Assembly: GCA_964598565.1 (NCBI GenBank)
Contig: CAZRCG010000018.1
Span: 1 to 7,965, forward strand
Length of the DNA stretch: 7,965 nucleotides
DNA from: CAZRCG01 sp964598565
GTDB lineage: Bacteria > Bdellovibrionota > UBA2394
Direction: 5' to 3'
In this document: one piece after another, positions 1-5,722 of the stretch
Numbering within the stretch: position 1 is the first letter of the stretch
How the letters are laid out: each line of letters starts with the position of its first letter
Position numbers and translations under genes: made by a program
The notes under the pieces: generated by a model
The model's input: the letters and a program-made list of their open reading frames with translations, nothing else
Told to the model about the DNA's origin: nothing
Database searches by the model: none

Positions 1-1
1 C

Positions 2-100
2 AAGAAGCCCCTTCTAGGGCAGGAGAAAATAGGCTTTGAATCGCCTATTCCCAGAAGTCAAAGCACGATCTTTATTATCGACTTACCGCTCGAAAAATAG
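2..100 (+). CDS. C-terminal end of a sensor histidine kinase (partial, 5' cut by window)
   Basis: The frame beginning at base 2 is open from the window edge to a TAG at 98-100 and gives 32 residues. Its end reads IGFES, then seven residues, then TIFIIDLPLEK. This matches the usual finish of the HATPase_c ATP-binding domain of histidine kinases, where a G-x-I-x-x-x-S strand is followed by GxGSTFxxxLPL. The glycines of the G3-like loop are degenerate here (PRSQS instead of GxGS), so the domain may be divergent. The kinase core motifs (H box, N box, G1, G2) would lie upstream, outside the window. The stop is 2 nt from the next ATG, so the two genes are probably one transcript. The call rests on a short tail and on recognising the pattern; another GHKL-type ATPase is possible. 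Confidence 0.55.
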   Translation, partial: KKPLLGQEKIGFESPIPRSQSTIFIIDLPLEK

Positions 101-102
101 AA

Positions 103-285
103 ATGGAGCCAAACAATCCAGACGCTTTTGTGGAATATGCAAAAGAGCGACTGGCTTCCGGAGAGCATCAGGAGGCCTTATTGGCCCTGCAAAGAGCATG
201 TCACTTAGACCCCCATTCTCCTTATTACCGACAGCTTTTCGCGACGGTAGGGGGCGAATCTATTGATACTTCTTCAAAACTCTAA
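103..285 (+). CDS. Small TPR-like protein (60 aa)
   Basis: This is a 60-residue protein starting at ATG 103, only 2 nt after the stop of the kinase-like frame. There is no clear Shine-Dalgarno sequence, so translation probably depends on coupling to the upstream gene. Residues 6-39 form one helix-turn-helix of TPR type: AFVEYAKERLASGEHQEALL, then a second helix ending HLDPHSPYYRQLF, with the characteristic small residues and the DP at the end of helix B. No signal peptide or membrane segment is present. One repeat is too little for a superhelix, so it may pair with another protein, plausibly the adjacent kinase or its regulator (inference). The frame stays open back to base 40 but has no usual start codon there. 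Its last 26 bp overlap the 3' end of the convergent gene. Confidence 0.6.
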   Translation: MEPNNPDAFVEYAKERLASGEHQEALLALQRACHLDPHSPYYRQLFATVGGESIDTSSKL

Positions 286-1735
286 TGAGTCGAATACCTG
301 TGTTGGGGCTTCGTGAATTTTCACCAGTAAAGGTTCGGTAGCTTGAACGAAGCATTCTCTGATCTGTTCTAAAGCTTCCGCCACCGCGGATTACGACGGG
401 CCATGATTCTGTGATGTGCCTAAGGGGATTCAGCCCAGACCTAAGACCAACGGGATCAATCGAGTAGAGCGGCGGGCGAGCGTGGTATATATCCAGACAA
501 TATTGGGCCACATTGCCAACCATATCGTAGAGGCCAAATGGATTGGGCTGTTTTGTAGCAATCGGATTCGGTGCTTGTGTGTCGAATACCGCGTATTGGT
601 GAGCCTGTCTTCTCCCATCGGAGTAACTGTCAGACCAATAGTAGGGGGTCACTGTTGCTCCTCGAGCTGCAAATTCCCATTCAGCCTCCGTGGGTAAGGT
701 ATACGCATAGTCCTCGCTTAATTCGCTTAGTTTTTCTGCATAGGCTCGCGCTTCGATCCAGGTGACATTCTCAACGGGTTGAGTAGCGTTAAGCTCGACC
801 ACTTCCCCCCGGACTAGTAGCCTCAGGTAATCTGGTCGATTTCTTTTAATGTGAAATGATGGGTTTTCTCCCATCACAAGCGTATAGTGCAGCTGAGTTG
901 TCGTCGTTCTCGCTATTTCAAAGGCATTCGATAAGACAACAGACCTTGGTTCTTCGTTTTCACCTCTGTCTTCATCTGGCGGCAAAAGACCGCCGAGAGC
1001 GTCTTGACTCGAGCCGTTGGGCGCCCCCATTCTCAAGAACATTTTTCCATCTCTCACAAAGCGGAGCCGCTGGAATGGATCGTTAGCGATCTGAGAAACT
1101 GCGGTTGGCGATATTTCTTGGAACTCGAACGATAGATTGAGTCGGCGGGAAACTGAAGCATCGCTATGGTATAGTCGTTGAATCTCTTGGTCAGCCTGTA
1201 ATCGGATTGCCTGCGTTTCAAGCAGGGCTCGATATGAATCACCTACGGTTGAATATTTTCGAACGAGGCGAACTTGTTCCAAGGTGCTTGCGCCATGGAC
1301 CCACTCATCAATCAATTTTTTCCTTCGATCGGCGCCAATTTTGTCATCAAGGCGAGCTACCACTTTCTCAAAAAGTGCTACCCATCTCTTTGAGCTGTTA
1401 TCTAGCTCGGCTCGTGCAGTTGACGTCGCTAGCTGTTGGGATGCAATGAGAATTACTATCTCTCTCACTGTTGAAAGCGATGGGTCGTTGCTCCAACTTT
1501 CAAGGTTTTTATCAAGGGCTGCTTCAATAGAATCAATGCGTACCAGTGATAATGGAAGATCAGTCACCAGTTCACTCTGGTTCGCATAGACGACGTTAGC
1601 GCCTAATGCCAGAGTCAGTGTAAGGACCACTCCGCAAACTAATGAATAGGCAGATGGCACACAACAGTAATTATGACTCTGTTCGAATGTCGAGGGAGTC
1701 ATGGAAGCTGCAGCGAAATTGATGTTGAGTCTCAT
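260..1735 (-). CDS. Secreted SUMF1/FGE-fold domain protein lacking the catalytic cysteines
   Basis: The protein has 491 residues. A hydrophobic stretch at about 31-46 followed by NVVYA|NQ suggests a Sec signal peptide cut after A51, although the n-region is unusually long and poor in Lys/Arg. Residues 55-210 are helical and unrecognised. Residues 220-487 are a formylglycine-generating-enzyme (PF03781) domain: RMGAP (235-239), QLHYTLVMGENPSF (281-294), QPVENVTW (319-326), YTLPTEAEWEFAARGA (345-360), NPFGLYDMVGNVAQYC (398-413), VIRGGGSF (448-455), RSSYR and TGIRLIR at the end. In true FGE two copper-binding cysteines follow the GGS motif; here those places hold T457 and L462, so sulfatase activation is unlikely and a binding or structural role in the periplasm or on the surface is more plausible. 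The ATG at 1735 has a GTGAG-type Shine-Dalgarno sequence about 8 nt upstream. An in-frame ATG at residue 12 lacks one. Confidence 0.85.
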   Translation of the reverse strand: MRLNINFAAASMTPSTFEQSHNYCCVPSAYSLVCGVVLTLTLALGANVVYANQSELVTDLPLSLVRIDSIEAALDKNLESWSNDPSLSTVREIVILIASQQLATSTARAELDNSSKRWVALFEKVVARLDDKIGADRRKKLIDEWVHGASTLEQVRLVRKYSTVGDSYRALLETQAIRLQADQEIQRLYHSDASVSRRLNLSFEFQEISPTAVSQIANDPFQRLRFVRDGKMFLRMGAPNGSSQDALGGLLPPDEDRGENEEPRSVVLSNAFEIARTTTTQLHYTLVMGENPSFHIKRNRPDYLRLLVRGEVVELNATQPVENVTWIEARAYAEKLSELSEDYAYTLPTEAEWEFAARGATVTPYYWSDSYSDGRRQAHQYAVFDTQAPNPIATKQPNPFGLYDMVGNVAQYCLDIYHARPPLYSIDPVGLRSGLNPLRHITESWPVVIRGGGSFRTDQRMLRSSYRTFTGENSRSPNTGIRLIRVLKKYQ

Positions 1736-1855
1736 ATCTTTTTCTCACTTTCCAGCTACGGGGCTGTCGACTCCCATGCCTTTGCTCGCTTTATGCGAAG
1801 CTTAAAGCAGATGTCGAGTTTCTACGATCAAAGTTAGCACGTACACCACCTCGGT

Positions 1856-1882
1856 CTAATAGCATCTTGTCTTTTATGTCAA
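1856..1882 (-). promoter_or_regulatory. Candidate promoter for the SUMF1-domain gene
   Basis: Read on the minus strand there is a perfect -35 TTGACA (1882-1877), a short 15-nt spacer, and a TATTAG -10 (1861-1856) preceded by TG one base upstream, that is, an extended -10. The start point would be near 1849, leaving a leader of roughly 110 nt before the ATG at 1735. The spacer is shorter than the preferred 17 nt, so this is a candidate only. Confidence 0.35.
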
Positions 1883-1955
1883 TGTTGGATCGCCTCGGGC
1901 CTAGAATTTTGAAGCGGGTCTAGACAGTATTTCTGAGCGCGACATGGGAACAAAC

Positions 1956-1982
1956 TTGACTATTTATCGCGTTGCTTATTAT
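1956..1982 (+). promoter_or_regulatory. Candidate promoter for the plus-strand exported-protein gene
   Basis: A TTGACT -35 (1956-1961), a 15-nt spacer and a TATTAT -10 (1977-1982, five of six consensus bases) lie 22 nt before the ATG at 2005. The -10 spans the junction of the 15-bp tandem duplication, so the duplication may have created it. The spacer is short and there is no clear ribosome binding site downstream. Confidence 0.3.
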
Positions 1983-1993
1983 CGCGTTGCTTA
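1964..1993 (+). repeat. Perfect 15-bp tandem duplication
   Basis: TTATCGCGTTGCTTA occurs twice head to tail, at 1964-1978 and 1979-1993, without a mismatch. It sits just upstream of the exported-protein gene and overlaps its candidate promoter. Fifteen bases is five codons, so it would not disturb a frame if it were translated. Confidence 0.95.
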
Positions 1994-2004
1994 GAGCTTG
2001 CGCT

Positions 2005-2405
2005 ATGAACTTTTTTATATGGCATATGTCTTCTATGTTGTTGGTCCGTGACTTCGTGGTGGCAGTAGCTTTTCTTGCTTCTGCAGTCTTTGTTGGACGG
2101 TCGAATATTTTTGCAGACAATCCCATGGGTATTAGATCCGTGAATGGGAGAGATTCAAAATTATTGTATCGACATATCCAATCGAGTGATTCGAAGATAG
2201 CCGAGGGAGATCTCTGAACTTTGGTCATATCGATATAGCTGCAACGGAGGATGGATGGTTTGTGGCTCTACCAGAGTGTTTTAACGATAGGGCTTCTCGT
2301 AGAGATTCGCGGCACCCAATCGGCTCTATTCGGGTCATTAAGTTCTCTGTTAATTCCGGAGTCAGCTCGGTCGAGGTAATTCCAATCTATTTGCCAGTCA
2401 GATAA
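2005..2405 (+). pseudogene. Small exported protein of unknown function, interrupted by a -1 frameshift
   Basis: From ATG 2005 one frame runs to TGA 2215-2217. Its start has a signal peptide: R after MLLV, a hydrophobic core FVVAVAFLASAVFV, then NIFA|DN as a likely cleavage site. Upstream candidates are a TTG at 1972 and later ATGs at 2026 and 2035; the last fits the signal peptide best. A second frame, shifted as by loss of one base, is open from 2190 to TAA 2403-2405 and continues in protein-like fashion: IDIAATEDGWFVALPE, then a strand-rich end SIRVIKFSV and VEVIPIYLPVR. It has no ATG or TTG of its own before 2262. Both pieces have about one third of codons beginning with G, as expected of coding sequence. 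The switch must fall between 2190 and 2217. Joined, they would give about 133 residues. No family is recognised. It could be a decayed gene, a recent mutation or a sequencing error; no slippery heptamer for programmed frameshifting is seen. Confidence 0.5.
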
Positions 2406-2463
2406 GAATGATGAGAGTTGGGAGATTCGAAGTTCGCTAAGATTAGGTGACGTGTGTTCTGGT

Positions 2464-3393
2464 TCAATACTCTAGATCCGCGGCAGAAGGGCTTTCAGCA
2501 GAGTCGTTTACGGAGGAGCCACTATCACTTGGCGTGTCTAGATCTTCCTTTGAGAAATAAGAATCAAGTTGCAAAGCTTGGGTCACAGGATCAGTCACTT
2601 TTTCGATACCTCGTTTGGCAATATCGGGTCGAGGCTCAACCGCTCTTGCGACCGAGACTCTCTTTTTTCCTAAAATCTGGTCGCGCTTCTTTTCAAATTC
2701 ATTCCAAGCGTTTCTTCTGAGATCTGCTTGTCGAATTTTGAGGACCAGGTCCAAAACCGGTTTTTCGATGTCAGAGGCATACTTTCCAGAGGTCAGATAG
2801 AGCGAAATTTGTTTTGAACTTTTAGAGGCGAGTGTTTTTTGAAGTGACTTCAGTCGAGCGATTCCCTCAGATTTTACCTGTTCTAGAAGTTCTTTGTCCT
2901 TCTCAGAAGAGTTGTTCTGAATGGCGGCTAATTCTTCGTCAACCAACTGAGAACAAGACAGAGTGACCGCTCTCTCTTCACATTTTCTCAAGGCGGTGCT
3001 TAAGCGCTTCACACTAGGAGCTTCATTGTTTCGGAGTTCCGAAATTTCATTTTTGAGGGTCTCTTCTAGTTCAGCCGCCTTTTTGGAAGCTTGTTCCTCA
3101 AGCTCGGTGTGAATCTGCCGGCGCCAGTCAATGAGAGCCTCCGATCGAGAGGGGCCCCAAATCATTCGACTCGATGAAAGAAATAGTGGTTCAAGATAGC
3201 GAGAGAATACAACAGTTGATGACTGAAGCTCGCGAAGCCGAGTAACTGTGGTGGCATTGGATAGATGCTCTCTTAGCTGAGAGACAATCGTTGAACGAAG
3301 ATCAGAAATCTCTTGGTGCAGCAAAAATTCGCGAATGCCGAGAATAGCTAGAGCGAGAGAGAGTCCTCCAGCGAGAAAAAAATTTTTCTTCAT
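2464..3393 (-). CDS. Unrecognised membrane-anchored coiled-coil protein with acidic C-terminal tail
   Basis: No family is recognised. The frame is open to a TTG at 3453, but the ATG at 3393 is preferred: it lies 7 nt after the upstream stop and begins MKKNFFLAGG, a typical signal-anchor start; the TTG would overlap the upstream gene by 53 bp. This gives 309 residues. Residues 5-20 are hydrophobic with two Lys in front, so the protein is either anchored in the inner membrane or exported. Residues about 88-125 and 163-190 are rich in Glu, Lys and Leu with heptad-like spacing (ELEEQASKKAAELEETLKNE), suggesting a coiled coil. Two Cys (138 and 147) could pair if the protein is periplasmic. The last 29 residues are rich in Ser, Asp and Glu and probably disordered. 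It closes the metabolic operon; its job there is unknown. Confidence 0.8.
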   Translation of the reverse strand: MKKNFFLAGGLSLALAILGIREFLLHQEISDLRSTIVSQLREHLSNATTVTRLRELQSSTVVFSRYLEPLFLSSSRMIWGPSRSEALIDWRRQIHTELEEQASKKAAELEETLKNEISELRNNEAPSVKRLSTALRKCEERAVTLSCSQLVDEELAAIQNNSSEKDKELLEQVKSEGIARLKSLQKTLASKSSKQISLYLTSGKYASDIEKPVLDLVLKIRQADLRRNAWNEFEKKRDQILGKKRVSVARAVEPRPDIAKRGIEKVTDPVTQALQLDSYFSKEDLDTPSDSGSSVNDSAESPSAADLEY

Positions 3394-3400
3394 ACCGATA

Positions 3401-4249
3401 TTATGAGCTCTTCTGAGAGACCAGTAAAAGAATTTCAGCCGCGGTTTCTTCAACGGCTTTATTCGTCACGTCAATAATTGGCCATTGCTGTTCCCGCGCT
3501 AAACGCTCAGCAGCAAGAAGCTCTTCTTGAATGATGCGTTGATCAGAGTAGTGGTCATCTTGTCGCGCCGACGCATTCATTCGTTCAATGCGCGTTCTAC
3601 GGATTCGCGCCAGATATTGAGCGTCAATGGTTAAAAAAATGACAGGAATACTATGCTGTTTTGCGTCGAGAAGGGGCCTGGGCGTCGAGATATTGGGAAC
3701 GAGGGGAATATTGGCAACTTTGAGACCGCGATGAGCCAAGTACATGGAGGTAGGTGTTTTTGACGTGCGAGAGACGCCGGTTAAGATGATGTCCGCTTCA
3801 TGAATCGAAGCCATTTTCATTCCATCATCGTGCTTCACCGTAAATTCAAGGGCTTCAATGCGTTCAAAGTAATCGTTAGCCTGCATCGAGTGTAAGATGC
3901 CCTGTGATTCCGTCGGAGCTGCCTTAAGAAAATCTGAAAAAATTTCGAGCGCGGGATATAAAATATCCACGCCCAAAAGTTTTCGTCGCTTGCACTCGGC
4001 CCACATATGTTTTCTGAGTTTCTCAGTGGCAAAGGTATAGGCAAAAAGAAAGGGTGCCTGTACGGAGTCTAAAATGCGATTAATTTCAGCTGCCGAGCGA
4101 ATTCTTGGATAACGAAGAAGTTGCCCTTTGGCCATTTTGAATTGAGCTAAGATGGCGCGCACATAATTTTCGGCCGTTTCGCAGGTGCCGTCAGAAATGA
4201 TGGCTATTTTTTCGATTACATTCTGTTTAAGAAGACCTGTCTTTGCCAA
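3401..4249 (-). CDS. Pyruvate,phosphate dikinase / PEP synthase regulatory protein (bifunctional kinase-Pi phosphorylase, DUF299)
   Basis: Members of this family (PF03618) use ADP to phosphorylate, and Pi to remove the phosphate from, a threonine of PPDK or PEP synthase, so switching conversion of pyruvate to PEP off and on. From the TTG at 4249 the protein has 282 residues, near the usual 270-280. Seen in order: IISDGTCETAE (17-27), YFERIEALEFTVKHDDG (127-143), the P-loop-like GVSRTSKTPTSMYLA (158-172), KVANIPLVP (177-185), LTIDAQYLARIRRTR (206-220) and PIIDVTNKAVEETAAEIL (257-274). The SRTSKTPTSMYLA and VANxPLVP wording resembles the PPDK-directed branch more than the PEP-synthase branch. 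The first motif normally reads SDxTGETAE; here Cys replaces Gly. The frame also allows a TTG at 4291, overlapping glpD by 38 bp, but the 4249 start has ACAGGA 10 nt upstream and follows the glpD stop by 4 nt. Confidence 0.92.
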   Translation of the reverse strand: MAKTGLLKQNVIEKIAIISDGTCETAENYVRAILAQFKMAKGQLLRYPRIRSAAEINRILDSVQAPFLFAYTFATEKLRKHMWAECKRRKLLGVDILYPALEIFSDFLKAAPTESQGILHSMQANDYFERIEALEFTVKHDDGMKMASIHEADIILTGVSRTSKTPTSMYLAHRGLKVANIPLVPNISTPRPLLDAKQHSIPVIFLTIDAQYLARIRRTRIERMNASARQDDHYSDQRIIQEELLAAERLAREQQWPIIDVTNKAVEETAAEILLLVSQKSS

Positions 4250-4253
4250 GATT

Positions 4254-5711
4254 TCAATATCCTGTCTGATCCCACTTAAAATTTTGTTCAATATCTTCTA
4301 GGTCTTTTTTCACCCAGTCCTCTCCTTCATTCAATAAGTCTCGAAGCTCGTGGCTTAAGTGGCGGGCCTTTTCTACGAAGGGCTCATGATAATAGAGGGG
4401 GCTTCGTCGGCGTAGATAGTCCATGGTGGATAAGACCATCTCGTGGTCAACAGACTCTTTCAACGAGGGTTGTGTGAAATGGTGACCGTCTAGCAAAAGT
4501 GCTGAATCGGTAGGATCCTTCGCCATCGAGAGACCCGGCATTTTATTGAGTGCTGTTTGAGCCATGTGACGATGGCTCGTAAGTTTTCCGCCCAAAATAT
4601 GAAAAAAGCCCTTGGGATTCTCTTCGACTGTAAAATCTCGTGAAATACTTGAGGCACTCTTGTCATTGGAGGTGGCGATGAGCGGTCGTACGGCCGCCCA
4701 GGAGTTTAAAATATCTGTTCTTTCAAGAGAGACATCAAAGTGGCGTTTAAAAATCTCAAATACATAGTGATAGTCGGCCGATGTAGCGCGGGCCTCCTCA
4801 GCGTTTGCGATAAATGTATCGGTGGTGCCAACATAGACAATGGGACCCCAGGGAATGACAAAAAGAATTCGATGCTGTTTTGTATCGGGAAGAACGAAAG
4901 CTTCGGTCAGACGAAGCTTATCTTGTGAAAAAATAAAATGAACCCCTTGGGTAAGGGTAAGAATTCTTGGAAGATGGAGCATGGAGCGAATCTGCTCGCT
5001 AAAGGGTCCTGCACAGTTGATGACATATCGGCCCCTTACCTCCCATGAGGGGGAGCTTTCCAAGGGTAAAATAGCGTCGCGAACCGAGAGAGCAAAGAGT
5101 GAGCCTTTTGAGGGTGACGTCTGAGAAATGCTAGTGACAGCGGCTCGACTGATGGCGATGGTCGAATGGCGAATGGCACTCTTGATGAGCTCGATAACAA
5201 GTCGATAGTCTTCCGCAAAGGCATCATCGTAGATACAAGCTCCCGTGAGATTCGTAGCTCTTAAGGAGGGGTAGCGTTGGCAAAGAAAGTCTTTTGAGAC
5301 GCTCTGATGGGGATGCTTAAAACCAGAAAAGGCGTTATAGAGCCAAAGCCCCGCATTGAGCTTCCAACGTGCTGGTTCCTGATATTGATAGGTTGGAAAA
5401 ATAAATTTTAACTCTCGCACAAGAGGAGCATAGAGAGCTCTCATTGACTCTCGTTCGTGAATGGCATGCTTGACGAGAGAAAACTCGAAGTTTTCAAGAT
5501 AGCGAATGCCGCCATGAATCAGCTTGGAAGAGCCAGAACTTGTCCCCGACGCAAAGTCATTCGCTTCAAGCAGAAGAACCCGGAGTCCGCGAAGCGAGGC
5601 ATTGCGAGCCACGGCCGCACCTGTGATGCCTCCTCCGATTACGATAATATCAAAGATTTCATTCTTCGATCGTTTAATCAGGTCGGGGCGTTCTCGAAAA
5701 GAAAATGGCAT
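4254..5711 (-). CDS. glpD: FAD-dependent aerobic glycerol-3-phosphate dehydrogenase
   Basis: It oxidises sn-glycerol-3-phosphate to dihydroxyacetone phosphate on the inner face of the cytoplasmic membrane and passes electrons to quinone. The protein has 485 residues. Seen: a Rossmann FAD site GGGITGAAVAR (26-36) followed by RVLLLEANDFASGTSS; the family signature GTSSGSSKLIHGGIRYLE (56-73), whose H66 and R70 match substrate-site residues H50 and R54 of the E. coli enzyme; NCAGPF (232-237); YVGTTDTF (293-300); AAVRPL (339-344); SRDF (357-360); and GGKLTSHRHMA (374-384). The C-terminal helical cap (about 415-485) is present, with MDYLRRRSPL, but the protein is somewhat shorter than the roughly 500-560 residues usual. 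ATG 5711 follows the malic enzyme stop by 9 nt. No glycerol kinase or facilitator lies beside it, which suggests use of phospholipid-derived or imported glycerol phosphate, or genes elsewhere (inference). Confidence 0.95.
   Translation of the reverse strand: MPFSFRERPDLIKRSKNEIFDIIVIGGGITGAAVARNASLRGLRVLLLEANDFASGTSSGSSKLIHGGIRYLENFEFSLVKHAIHERESMRALYAPLVRELKFIFPTYQYQEPARWKLNAGLWLYNAFSGFKHPHQSVSKDFLCQRYPSLRATNLTGACIYDDAFAEDYRLVIELIKSAIRHSTIAISRAAVTSISQTSPSKGSLFALSVRDAILPLESSPSWEVRGRYVINCAGPFSEQIRSMLHLPRILTLTQGVHFIFSQDKLRLTEAFVLPDTKQHRILFVIPWGPIVYVGTTDTFIANAEEARATSADYHYVFEIFKRHFDVSLERTDILNSWAAVRPLIATSNDKSASSISRDFTVEENPKGFFHILGGKLTSHRHMAQTALNKMPGLSMAKDPTDSALLLDGHHFTQPSLKESVDHEMVLSTMDYLRRRSPLYYHEPFVEKARHLSHELRDLLNEGEDWVKKDLEDIEQNFKWDQTGY
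4260..4263 (-). promoter_or_regulatory. Ribosome binding site deciding the regulatory-protein start
   Basis: AGGA on the minus strand (4263-4260), inside the last codons of glpD, lies 10 nt before the TTG at 4249. The longer alternative TTG at 4291 has only an AGAAG three bases away, which is too close. This favours the shorter start and translational coupling with glpD. Confidence 0.45.
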
Positions 5712-5718
5712 CCGAAAA

Positions 5719-5722
5719 TCCT
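5719..5722 (-). promoter_or_regulatory. glpD ribosome binding site overlapping the upstream stop codon
   Basis: AGGA on the minus strand (5722-5719) shares two bases with the TAG stop of the malic enzyme gene and stands 7 nt before the glpD ATG. Terminating ribosomes would therefore sit on the site, pointing to coupled translation. Confidence 0.6.

Noticed and set aside
7..20. GCCC-N6-GGGC hairpin as a terminator
   Set aside because: A four-pair stem without a following T-run, and it falls inside the kinase-like coding frame.
36..266. Plus-strand TTG frame preceded by AGGAG
   Set aside because: Spacing is acceptable, but the frame runs through both the kinase tail and the TPR-like gene in a different phase and yields a basic, motif-free product.
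1920..2228. Minus-strand open frame of 102 codons
   Set aside because: It covers the same DNA as the signal-peptide gene on the plus strand, has no ribosome binding site and no domain pattern; the plus strand has the better codon signature.
2251..2379. 42-codon plus-strand frame with GGAGG before its ATG
   Set aside because: GGAGG touches the ATG with no spacing, which is not a working distance, and the frame conflicts with the better coding frame at 2190-2405.
2406..2463. Possible bidirectional terminator between convergent gene ends
   Set aside because: Searched by eye for a stem with flanking T-runs; only the short palindrome TTCGAA was found.
2240..2468. Minus-strand stretch of about 74 open codons beyond the end of the coiled-coil gene
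   Set aside because: It has no initiator and is codon-aligned antisense to the second half of the frameshifted gene, whose G-rich first codon positions favour the plus strand.
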